Positions 23,701-34,400 of a stretch of DNA of 64,000 nt are shown here, one piece after another. Position numbers and translations under genes: made by a program. Positions within the stretch are counted from its first letter, which is position 1; every line of letters begins with the position of its first letter. This DNA is from Rheum nobile (Eukaryota > Streptophyta > Magnoliopsida > Caryophyllales > Polygonaceae): the NCBI GenBank assembly GCA_027886185.1, contig WOAB01000040.1, positions 1,984,001-2,048,000 on the forward strand, given 5' to 3'. The notes beneath the pieces are model-generated. The model did no database searches and was not told the DNA's origin. It was given only the letters and a program-made list of their open reading frames with translations.

Positions 23701-25226
23701 CACAAACCCTACGGACTCTAGTGCAAAACAACACTTCGCAAGGCACGAAAACTAGAGCAAGTAAGCGACGATTCTTGGAATTTAAAAGAGGGATTTAGAG
23801 AAAATTCTTACATAGATCTGATACCACATGATAGAGTCAAGGATCGTGGGATGCTTCGGTGCAAGAATCTGCTCGTGACAAGGCCGAAAAATCCCCTTGG
23901 AAGGCAATCGGACTGCTGGATTCTGGCCTGGATTTAAATGACTTGTTCTCTCTCGTCCGGATTCCAAATTGGATGATTCCAATTCGAGGAGTTATAAATA
24001 GAGATCTAGTTTTATCCCTCAAAATATAGTAGCAAATGGATCTTCGAGGCCAAATATACAGCAATTCTCCTGGACGGTCGCAGGAAATCCAATAGGTGGA
24101 AGTAGTAAGAAGAATGGATGGATTTGGGTGGTGTTTTGGGCGACGATTGCAGGTGACTGGGATGGAGTATGATAGTGAGGGATAGGTATCCTCCTTTGGA
24201 TGGATATGACACACCAACCTCAGGATAGACAAGGCTTGGAGATGTGATATTACACACACAACTCACAAAGATGCTTGATGCAACACACAAGCAAAAAGAT
24301 GACTAAACTAGGGATTGAAAGAAACTCTTCCTTTTGTTTAATATCAGATTCAACGTGCCTTTTACATTGCCATGGCCAGCCCTTATATAGCTGCCGAAAT
24401 TCAAGTAAGAAAATCAAAAGACACAAGCATAATGTAAGCTAGACTCCTCACTTTTCAACCATTAAATGGCTGGCCTCTTCAAGTCATCTAGGAGTTTATT
24501 TTAGGTGCGGTTTTCCATGAAATAAACGTTCTTAATATCCTCATAAAATGACATAAAAACTTAGGCTTAAACACTTAGATGAATGGTAGAAAAATTCAAA
24601 GTCAAGTGGCGTCGCCGGGGTTGCAAGTGTCCGGATCCGGTTGGCATTCAAGGCATGTGGCCGGATCCAACACCACATGGCTCAGCGCTCCCAGGGCCAT
24701 AAGACCTTTAATGAGCTCTTGGTAGAGTTGGCGAGCTTGGGCCCGAGTGATAGCCCTTGGGGCCAGGTCTTCATGAGCATGGGCCTTGGTGTCGCGCGCT
24801 TTAAGAGTAAGGATGTCTTGAGCTGGCGCGGGTTCCTTGGCACGGGCGCTCCTTGTGTTGTATGACTTAGGAGGGTCCAAGGAGTCACCTGGAGGCTTGG
24901 TGCCCGGGGCAAAGTGATCGGAGCCCGGCAGAAGTGGAGTTGGTGTTGTAGGCGCGACGTCCGGCGCTAGACTAGGGCACTTGCTTTTGTCGGGCTTCAG
25001 GCCGGTTCCAGCGGCGCTCTTGAGCTCAAAGGGATCCATAGGTGGTTAGCTAGCTGTAGGAGGTGTGAACGCCGGAGGGAAATGAACGGCGCCTGGTGGA
25101 TGTGGAGCTGGCGCTTGGGATGCCGGCGTCGGCGTTGCTAGCTCGTCCGGGCTCTCAATCCGGGTGTCCTCCTCTTGGCTTCCTTCTTGGCTTGTATGAG
25201 TGTCTTGATGGGGCATGAGCACATCA
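23701..25226 (-). repeat. left 1526-bp direct repeat of element C
   Basis: It contains coding 3' end (25226-24602), LTR (inner end at 23829 by the TGATAG/CTATCA boundary), primer site (23815-23826) and leader start. It is truncated at 23701 where element B begins. A TAA at 25046-25048 replaces the TCA seen in the right copy. Confidence 0.8.
24381..24389 (-). promoter_or_regulatory. TATA box in the left LTR of element C
   Basis: On the minus strand GCAGCTATATAAGGGCTGG lies within the LTR. The same sequence occurs at 28175-28183 in the right copy. The position, a few hundred bases before the primer site, fits an LTR promoter. Confidence 0.6.
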
Positions 25227-26452
25227 TCTTCCCTCTCTTGAAAGGGATTCGACCTCACATCTAGCTCGTCTAGGTCCTCATTTTCTTCCTTCAATGCATA
25301 AACTGAAATAGCCACATTTAGGACACCATGATCACCGGGCTCAAAGGGAATTTCTCCACTTCCCAACTTTGAGTGGCTCACATTCCTCTCTCCTCGACCT
25401 GAAATCAAAGCAGAAAAAGCTCCACGCAACTCTACAACTTGGTCATGATAAAGGTTAGTAAAAGAAGATGCATCATGAAGTTGTGGACATACGAAGAATT
25501 CAGCTTTCTTAGAGGACCTATTCCTGACAACAATAGAAAAATGAGGCCCTCTAACTCGTCCACTCAATTCTAAGATTATAAGCACAAATCTTCCAATGAC
25601 TACATGATATCCAACCAAGCATGCAAATAGTATTCCACTCATTTTCCTAGTCCTACGTTCAAGCTTAAGAGTGCAACTAACAACATAACACACATGCTTG
25701 TGAAGAATAATACTATGAACTAGATGCATCCCGCATGACATGTATTGGGCAAGAGAACTTTGGTGTATGCATGAGTACCTAGTTCTATAAACAAAAACAT
25801 ATTGAAGCACATGAGATTCTCTACCCCTAGAAAAATATTCATATTCAAGCCAAGGGGAAGGAATACGAAAAGCAGAGACATGTGATACTTCCCTTAGATG
25901 TGTCTTCTCCTTTTCAAGGCCAAAATTTGTTTCCTCGAAAGGCTTAACATCCATGGGATGAACCTCTTTTTGGAGTGAGAATGGTAAGTATGAGGGAACC
26001 ATAGGTGTTGCATCCATCCAAGGAGTAGCCAAAGAATTTGGGGAGCTACGCGCAATAGTGGGTCGATGCTTGCTCCTTGTAGGTGAAGGAGTTGTTTCTA
26101 CAACGTCCTCCTGTTTTTCCTTTGGTTCAAGCTCATGTCCTTTGGCCATTGGTTCAGTAGCAAGAACACCATCGTCTTTAGGCTCTTCTTCAACCAAGTC
26201 CCTAGACAAAACGTCCTCTTCCTTACAAGCAGTAACCAAGACTTCACTCTCAAGGGACCCTTCATCCTTGTAAGTGTAGTATTGGTTGGGGCAAATATCG
26301 GCTAAGTGGCCTCTCCCTTCACACATGACACACACGATGTCACGTGCTCTAACCCGGGGAGGTGGAGGCACTCTCTCTCTTCTTTGGGGTGTGCTAACAT
26401 GCGGATTAGGTGAGCCATAGGCTCCCTTAGGCTGCACATAAGGGTTAGTCAA
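24602..26452 (-). pseudogene. gag-like ORF of element C
   Basis: The frame opens at 26452 and runs 468 codons to a TAA at 25046, then continues in the same frame to the stop at 24602 (about 616 codons in all). A zinc knuckle CVMCEGRGHLADIC lies at residues 42-55. The middle has no recognised protease or polymerase motif. The C-terminus is proline-rich and then carries ITRAQARQLYQELIKGL, resembling the TRSRAKKL-type end of many Ty3/gypsy polyproteins. The right repeat reads through the TAA position as serine, so the stop is a recent change in the left copy. A shortened polyprotein of a gypsy-derived element is the best guess. Confidence 0.6.
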
Positions 26453-27494
26453 ATGATATTGAGAGTTGTAAAAATAAGGATTAGGCTAGTACCTCATGTA
26501 TGGATTAGCTTCTTGTTGAGCAAGATAACGAGCCTCCCTATATGATGCCCCATGTGCCCGAAAGTAGAAGAAGTCCTTTCGGGGAACGTGACCTATGCTG
26601 GACATCTCCATTCGCTCTCCTTACAAGGTTAGTATCCAAAGCTAATACCAAACATAGAAGCTCCCACAGAACACCAGATTAATCAATGGAACCTAAGCTA
26701 GGAAGTAAGCCAAAAATTCCTGATTCAAATCTCAAGAACCTTAGCTCCACAAGCTCGCTAGCAAGGCTAGGGTAAAAGCTCCCTATATGCAAAAAGGTGA
26801 CTCTCAAAGACAAGATAAAGTGCACCACAACCTTGATTTAGTTCCTTAAGTCAAATCACAACTCAACACAAATGGAGCAAGTACTTGTTCCTTTTAAGAT
26901 ATCTTTACAAGGATGTGGACAAGATACAAGACAAGATGAGAAGAGTTGCAAGATATGAACTTAATACTATTGACGCACCAATCTTTCAATGGCTTTCCCT
27001 TTTCTTTCTTGTCGGGTCTTTCGGTTGCATCCAATTTTTCATGATTTCTTTTTTTAGATGGGAAGGTCGGACTCAAGACCAAGATCTCTTCCTTGATTTT
27101 TTTTTTGAACTACTCACTGAATTACAACGAGTTTATGCAACTATAGAGTAAGAAAATTGAGGTTACACTTTGATCAACACGTCTTAGATACTCAAGGAAT
27201 GTTCCTACGCACCGAAGTCTTGGATTGTAACACAACTCAAGTAGTAAACTTCAGGTTGATTAAGTGCAAAAGAAGAAAGCAAAAAGACTCACACTCTAGC
27301 TATATGAGACGTCTAACAAAGGTGAGATGGCCGGAGTAAGGCAACCTCTAGTGCGGTTTTGAAAACACAATCAAGCAACAATTTTCCCCATTTTAGACGG
27401 CTGTCAAACCACTAAACCTAGGGACAACTGACTCAATTGCAAGCACACACACTCCCAACCAGATGCAAGACGCAAGAAAGCAAAGAAAACAACA
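26453..27494 (-). other. leader of element C
   Basis: Untranslated region between the primer site and the gag-like ORF. A short plus-strand open frame (26885-27151) has no recognisable domain and is probably chance. Confidence 0.4.
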
Positions 27495-29020
27495 CACAAA
27501 CCCTACGGACTCTAGTGCAAAACAACACTTCGCAAGGCACGAAAACTAGAGCAAGTAAGTGACGATTCTTGGAATTCAAAAGAGGGATTTAGAGCAAATT
27601 CTTACGTAGCTCTGATACCACATGATAGAGTCAAGGATCGTGGGATGCTTCGGTGCAAGAATCTGCTCGTGACAAGGCCGGAAAATCCCCTTGGAAGGCA
27701 ATCGGACTGCTGGATTCTGGCCTGGATTGAAATGACTTGTTCTCTCTCTTCCGGACTCCAAATTGGATGATTCCAATTCGAGGAGTTATAACTAGAGATC
27801 TAGTTTTATCCCTAAAAATATAGTAGCAAATGGATCTGTGATGCCAAAGATACAGCAATTCTCCTGGACGGTCGCAGGAAATCCAATAGGTGGAAGTAGT
27901 AAGAAGAATGGATGGATTTGGGTGGTGTTTTGGGCGGCGATTGCAGGCGACTGGGATGGAGTATGATAGTGAGGGATAGGTATCCTCCTTTGGATGGATA
28001 TGACACACCAACCTCAGGATAGACAAGGCTTGGAGATGTGATATTACACACACAACTCACAAAGATGCTTGATGCAACACACAAGCAAGAAGATGACTAA
28101 ACTAGGGATTGAAAGAAACTCTTCCTTTTGTTTAATATCAGATTCAACGTGCCTTTTACATTGCCATGGCCAGCCCTTATATAGCTGCCGAAATTCAAGT
28201 AAGAAAATCAAAAGACACAAGCATAATGTAAGCTAGACTCCTCACTTTTCAACCATTAAATGGCTGGCCTCTTCAAGTCATCTAGGAGTTTATTTTAGAT
28301 GCGGTTTTCCATGAAATAAACATGCTTAATATCCTCATAAAATGACATAAAAACTTAAGCTTAAACACTTAGACGAATGGTAGAAAAATCCAAAGTCAAG
28401 TGGCGTCGCCGGGGTTGCAAGTGTCCGGATCCGGTTGGCATTCAAGGCATGTGGCCGGCTCCAACACCACATGGCTCGACGCTCCCAGGGTCATAAGACC
28501 TTTAATGAGCTCTTGGTGGAGTTGGCGAGCTTGGGCCCGAGTGATAGCCCTTGGGGCCAGGTCTTCATGAGCATGGGCCTTGGTGTCGCGCGCTTTAGGA
28601 GTAAGGATGTCTTGAGCTGGCGCGGGTGCCTTGGCACGGGCGCTCCTTGTGTTTTAGGACTTAGGAGGGTCCAAGGAGTCACCTGGAGGCTTGGTGTCCG
28701 GGGCAAAGTGATCGGGGCCCGGCAGAAGTGGAGTTGGTGTTGTAGGCGCGGCGTCCGACGCTAGACTAGGGCACTTGCTTTTGTCGGGCGTCAGGCCGGT
28801 TCCAGCGGCACTCTTGAGCTCAAAGCGATCCATAGGTGGTGAGCTAGCTGTAGGAGGTGTGAATGCCAGAGGGAAATGAACGACGCCTGGTGGATGTGGA
28901 GCTGGCGCTTGGGATGTCGGCGTCGGCATTGCTAGCTCGTCCGGGCTCTCAATCCGGGTGTCCTCCTCTTGGCTTCCTTCTTGGCTTGTATGAGTGTCTT
29001 GATGGGGCATGAGCACATCA
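27495..29020 (-). repeat. right 1526-bp direct repeat of element C
   Basis: Same content as the left copy, ending at GAGCACATCA (29011-29020) where unrelated sequence begins. Its coding frame carries a different stop (TAA at 28654-28656, where the left copy has a tyrosine codon). Differences between the copies are few by eye. Confidence 0.8.
27609..27620 (-). other. primer binding site of element C (right copy)
   Basis: On the minus strand TGGTATCAGAGC lies two bases after the LTR end CTATCA. A slightly changed copy (TGGTATCAGATC) is at 23815-23826 in the left repeat. Confidence 0.8.
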
Positions 29021-31056
29021 CCTCTATTCTAATAGAATCAAGTCTGTCACATTGTGAAATAAAAAAAAAAGTAAAATAGTCACCCTTACTGATTTCAGAA
29101 TTAGATTCAACTTAATACATGCCACAAACATCACTTTCAACAAACAAGAAGAGGAAATAGGCTCTTATCAATCATCGAACCCAATGCAATTTAGTGCGTC
29201 CGCGGCCGTCGTAGAAGCTCGTTCCCTATATATAAAGGAACCCATACTCATATATAACTTTTCTCGTTCTTTGTTATAAAATTTTAAAGTTATTTTTATT
29301 ACGACCATAAGAAAATGTATAAACTTCAATAACCGCGTTTATTTCACAAGATATACACTTAGCTCCAGTACTATAGCAAAAAAAGAGTATGTTTACAGCT
29401 ACCACTTATTTTTACTAGCAAATTACTAATAGTACCTAACTTAGGTGCATACCTAACGTTTATGCACAACACACATATTTTATCTTTCATTTTCTTAATA
29501 TTTTCTTTTAATACACTACATTTACATCAAACACCTTATTTGAAATGCATTTCATATTTTTCGTTACATATATGCACAAGCATGGATGGACATTATGATA
29601 TCGAAAAGCCACTGGAAACCTTAACACCTCATCCCGTGTCATCAAGAATTCAAGTCATATTTGGAATTTCTTTTGAACCTCATATTTATATCGATGTATC
29701 TCTTCGAAGTTGGTTGTTAAACTTTTTGGTAAGCATTCCTTTCCTTTTGCATTTCACTTTCTCACTCCTCAGCTGATGTGATGCAATCTAATGTTGGTAA
29801 TGGTGCATGAACGAGATTATTGATGGAAGAATCATCGCTAAACAAGTGAAGAGTGCAATTGACAACTAAAATGTATGCATTCTTGACACTTGCAGAAAAT
29901 GGTTTGATCGCATCTGCCAACTTCTTTTGATCATTTTCCATCGCTTCTTTGTTGTTGGAAGCACATTTAGTTGGTGGGTGTTGTGTAATCCTTGGGGGCC
30001 GACGCCTTGTCTTACTTTGCACCACAGGTCAGGGTGAAATCGCTTCTAAGGCAATGGACATCATACCGCACCACAACAACGTTTTCAAAGCGGTTTTTCG
30101 TATGTTCTTCAGTAAGCTTTTGTTTCGGCCTTGATCTGGTTTCTACTAACAAAAATATGTTAATGGCGGTGATAAACTCATTGTGAAACATGTAGACATG
30201 CTTGAGTTTGGCCATGGTAACAAATAATTCTCACACTCAACAACTTCAAATGATATTCGCACTGAATCGTCTATGCCATGTAAGAAAACAGGGTTTGTAT
30301 TTGATAAATACAAATGTAACTACAGGCTAGCATCTTGAACCATTTGTGTGCCACTTGTGTTACTTGGAGATAAGGTAGCGCGTATGTCATTTAGACGTCA
30401 TATCTTGCATTTGTGACACGTGTTTTACTTGAAGAAGAAATTTGTGGTTTTAAAAGCCGATGTTGGCACACCAATTCTTCATGACATCAGAGATTCAAGC
30501 CATATTTAAAAACTAATTTATCTAAAAAAATTTACTTAAAATAACTTACCTTAATTATATTGATAGTATCGTCTCAAAGATTATTTATAATTTCTTGCCT
30601 TATTAGTTTCTTCTTATTTGTAAATAATATTATTTGTAATATACTTTTATCTTATTATTTACATTACTTCTTATAGTTTTAATACTTAAAGTTATATAAT
30701 TAGTAACATACAATTGAACATAATTGGTAATATATGATTCATGATGCGAAAGTGGTAATATATATTAAAAATATTTGAAATAAATATGTGATATAATTTA
30801 ACCATTTTTTCCTTTTAATTAATTATACATAATTAACAATCTCATTAGTTAAATCTAAACTTATATGTTTTCTTATCAGTTATTTGTATGAAATTCCTAA
30901 TTTATTTTCCATTTTTATATACAAATCCGCTTATATACTTTCAACTCTAATCATACAAAAACCTTATCACCACATGTGTCAAGAGATTAAGCTTATAATT
31001 TACTATATTAGTTTATAAATATTTAATAATATTTCAATTTCAAGTTTATTAACCAA
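29021..31056. other. AT-rich sequence, possibly the body of a Helitron
   Basis: No recognisable gene. Minus-strand open frames at 29762-30025 and 30012-30215 could be pieces of one captured gene but match nothing I recognise. A run near 30500-31050 is extremely AT-rich. The stretch ends in the Helitron-like terminus at 31057-31086, but no 5' end was identified. Confidence 0.3.
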
Positions 31057-31086
31057 GTCCGTGCAGGGCACTAGGACATATACTAG
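31057..31086 (+). mobile_element. Helitron-like 3' terminus
   Basis: GTCCGTGC, loop AGG, then GCACTAGGAC forms an imperfect hairpin, followed eight bases later by CTAG and then T. A short GC-rich hairpin about ten bases before CTRR, inserted ahead of T, is the diagnostic Helitron 3' end. No matching 5' TC end or helicase gene was found. Confidence 0.5.
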
Positions 31087-31498
31087 TACAATACCTAGAC
31101 TCGGAAGACTTAGAGAATGACCAATACTTAATTGGTATAGTGTTAGAGGTGGGTTAGATTTCTTAAGTGTGTTAGAATATTTGAGCTTATATCCTTGTGC
31201 ATGTATGAATAAATTAATATTGGAAGGATTTTTTTACCAAGTACATAATCCAAATGTAGAGCAACATCAACTGATAAATCGGACGGGTATGGTTTTATTT
31301 TTTGTAACAAAAACTACTTAGCTAGTTGTAGTATACGTGTGTACTTCAAAATCTCTCATATGCACAAACATTTAAATATGTTTCACACTGATAAGCATAT
31401 ATTATTAAAAAGACAAGGTGAATTATACATGAGATTTATATTATACGTTCTTCTAATAGTAATAAAAGAAAAAGAATACATGGCCATCTCAAATCACT
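31087..31498 (-). other. 3' flank of psaE
   Basis: AT-rich sequence immediately downstream of the psaE stop codon on the minus strand. It should contain the 3' untranslated region and polyadenylation site, but no single signal can be singled out. Confidence 0.4.
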
Positions 31499-34400
31499 TC
31501 ACTTCACTTCCTCTATCTCATCCAATGCATAGTTGTTGGTAGATACATTGGCATAATTGACCTTGTTGAACCGAACCACAACCGGATATCTTGTTCTCGG
31601 GTCCTGTTTACATAATAGAAGTCAGATAATTCCCTTAACATATCATTTTTTGGTAACTTGTCCTAATAAGCCAACATTGGTAAAACTAGCTGTTAACAAG
31701 ATGTGTGAAAGTTTTAAAAAAATCATACTTTACATCCAGTTATAAATAGTGATAAAAATACATGAAAGTTAAAAAAAAAATCATACTTTACATCCAGTTG
31801 TAAATAGTGATAAAAATAACTGAAATATATGGTGAAATATATTACCACCAATATTGGTATACCATTTTTATAGCTACATTCAAAGACCCAAATAGATATG
31901 GAGAGTAGGTGTGAGCTAAGTTGGCACATTCTGTTGCAACGGAATGTCATTTGCCTTGAGGCTTTATATTCTTGTTGATAGTTGCAAGGAACATTTAAGC
32001 GAGACAATTGAGAGAGAGAAAAAGCTCTCAATGGAACAATGTTCTTTACAACTCTTCAATGAAAATTTTCTTATGGTTTTCTTACCTTGTTTGATCATTA
32101 TCTAGATGATCATTTCACTTTCAATCAGTGTCTTTCGACCCCTTGCTTTCTTTTGATGGTATTGGAGCGCGAGTCACTATGATCAGAAGTTTGAGAGAAG
32201 AACTTGAGATCTTGAATCTTGGCAATGGCGAACGAATGCGATTTTGGAGATAGAGGGAGAATTACACTTGTTATTCCACCTTTCATGGCACAACAATAAC
32301 AATTTAGTGATCTGTTGGCTTTATCGAACTCAGATCATCCAGATATGTAGATCACTTCCTTACAATTTGATGGTTCAAACTACTTGAATTAGGATAGAGC
32401 GGTGAAAATGGCTCTAGGTGCGAAGAATAAGCTAGGGTTTATAGAGGGATCTTGCACACTGGTTAATCGGGGTCAAGAAGATAAAGAAAGATGGATAAGA
32501 ACAGATTACATGGTTAGATGTTGGGTGACAAACTCGATGATTGGTAGCATTTCATCAACTTTCATGTATGTGACATCTGTTAAGCAGCTTTGGGATGAAT
32601 TGGTTGTGAGGTATGGTCAATCAAATGGTCCAATGCTATATCAGCTTAAGCGTGATCTTGTGGCTTTAACTTAGGGAAGTCTATCTATAGCAGAGTACTA
32701 CAGTAAACTCAAGATGTTGTGGGGTGAAAATTTTAGCTTAGAAGGAATCCAATAGTGTGACCGTGGGACTATGAATCAGTATAGGTGTAATTTGTTTAAG
32801 AGAATGCAAGAGATAGACAATAGAGACAAAGTGATGCATTTCTTGATGGGATTGAGTGATGAATTTGAAGGAATCAGAAGTCACATATTAGCTCTTGATG
32901 ATATTGTGACAGTGAACAATGCATTTTATTTGGTTGAGCATATTGAGAAGCAAAATCAAGTCAATGGAGGCTTACATAGTAACAATGAAAGTAATGCCTT
33001 GAATGCAAATAGATGAGATCATAAGCAGTATGATCAGAGAGATGGATATCGACAAAGAGATGTTTATAGGCAGTATGATGCAAGGGATTCTAGGGATCCT
33101 GCTAGAGATGGAAGAACAAACAAGTAGTGTGATTATTGTCACAAAAGGGGGCATGTTAAGGAATTCTGCTACAAGATTATTGGTTATCTAGAGAGAGGGA
33201 GGAACGAAAGAAGCAGAGGTGGTAAATATGCTAATAATACAGAAAGTCAAGAACTGGATATGATCCTCTTGATGTTGATATGGAAGAAGCTTCTAAACCA
33301 AGAATTGATAAGGACTTGCTTAATGTTGTGTGTATGGGAAGGGAAAATATGTTCAAAGGAAGAGGAATCCTAGATGAACCTAAGGCTTCAATTCATGCTA
33401 GTTTTGCATGTAATTTTCTTGCCAATTCATCTAGTGCTATGATAGCTAATAGAATGCCAAGTCATATGAGATGGATAGTGGATACAAGAGCCAATGATAA
33501 TATGATTTATGATGCTAGCTTATTGATACAACATGGAAGATTATGTTACTCTTCTTGATGGAAATGTAAAAACAGTATGTGAGGTTGAATTCTAAATTGA
33601 TATTGAGAGAAGCATTAGTTGTGTCTGGTTTCAAACACAATTTATTATCAGTTGGTAAGCTTCTTGATGACAGTGGATTAATTGCACAATTTTATCCTGA
33701 GCATTGTGAGTTCAGGACCCTATGACTAGAGAGGTAATGGTTGCATGAAGGAGAGTAGGAAACCTATACATGATCAAGCTCACACTCAGTTCTTCCATGG
33801 TGCAGCATCATGCTTCTACTCACAGCAAAGGTCACATTGGTGCATACCACACATCTATTCAAGGGTTGTCACATGATGTCATTCATGCTAGATTGGGTCA
33901 CAGTTCACTATCTAAGCTGAAAAATTTAGAATGTTGCAAACATGTTGATTTTTCACACTTATTTTGTAAGTCTTGTATTTTGGCAAAACAACATCGATTA
34001 CCTTTTGTTAGAAGCTTGTCCATAGCTAAAGAAACATTTGAGCTGGTGCACTTAGATATTTGGGGGCCTTATAAGACTCCTACCTTGATTGGTGCCTCTT
34101 ATTTCTTCACCTTAATGGATGATTATACTAGATATATATGGACCTATATGTTGAAATATAAATATGATGGTTTTGCTTGCCTTCAGTCCTTTCTTAGTTA
34201 TGTCAGGACTCATTTCTCTACTTGTGTTAAGACATTCAGAAGTGATAATGGTAGTGAATTTACATCCCATAAATGTTAGTTCCTCCTTGCTCAGAATGAC
34301 ATCTTGCATCAGAAAAGTGTCCCTGATACTCCTCAACAAAATGCTAGAGTGGAAAGGAAGCATAGACACTTGGTTGAAATTGCACGGACAATGAAGTTAC

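Larger units (their letters stand above)
23701..29020 (-). mobile_element. gag-only LTR element in tandem-like arrangement (element C)
   Basis: Two near-identical direct repeats of 1526 bases (23701-25226 and 27495-29020, constant offset of 3794, no net length change) enclose a 2.27-kb core. Each repeat, read on the minus strand, contains the 3' end of a coding region, an LTR with a TATA box, a methionine primer site and the start of the leader. The core completes the leader and the gag-like ORF. A normal element would not carry the primer site inside both terminal repeats. Its structure therefore fits a tandem (LTR-internal-LTR) array cut at both ends. No pol was found, so the element is non-autonomous. 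Confidence 0.7.

Noticed and set aside
23701..29020. Simple LTR retrotransposon with 1526-bp LTRs
   Set aside because: The primer site and coding 3' end lie inside both repeats and the outer ends do not form TG...CA; a tandem or recombined structure fits better.
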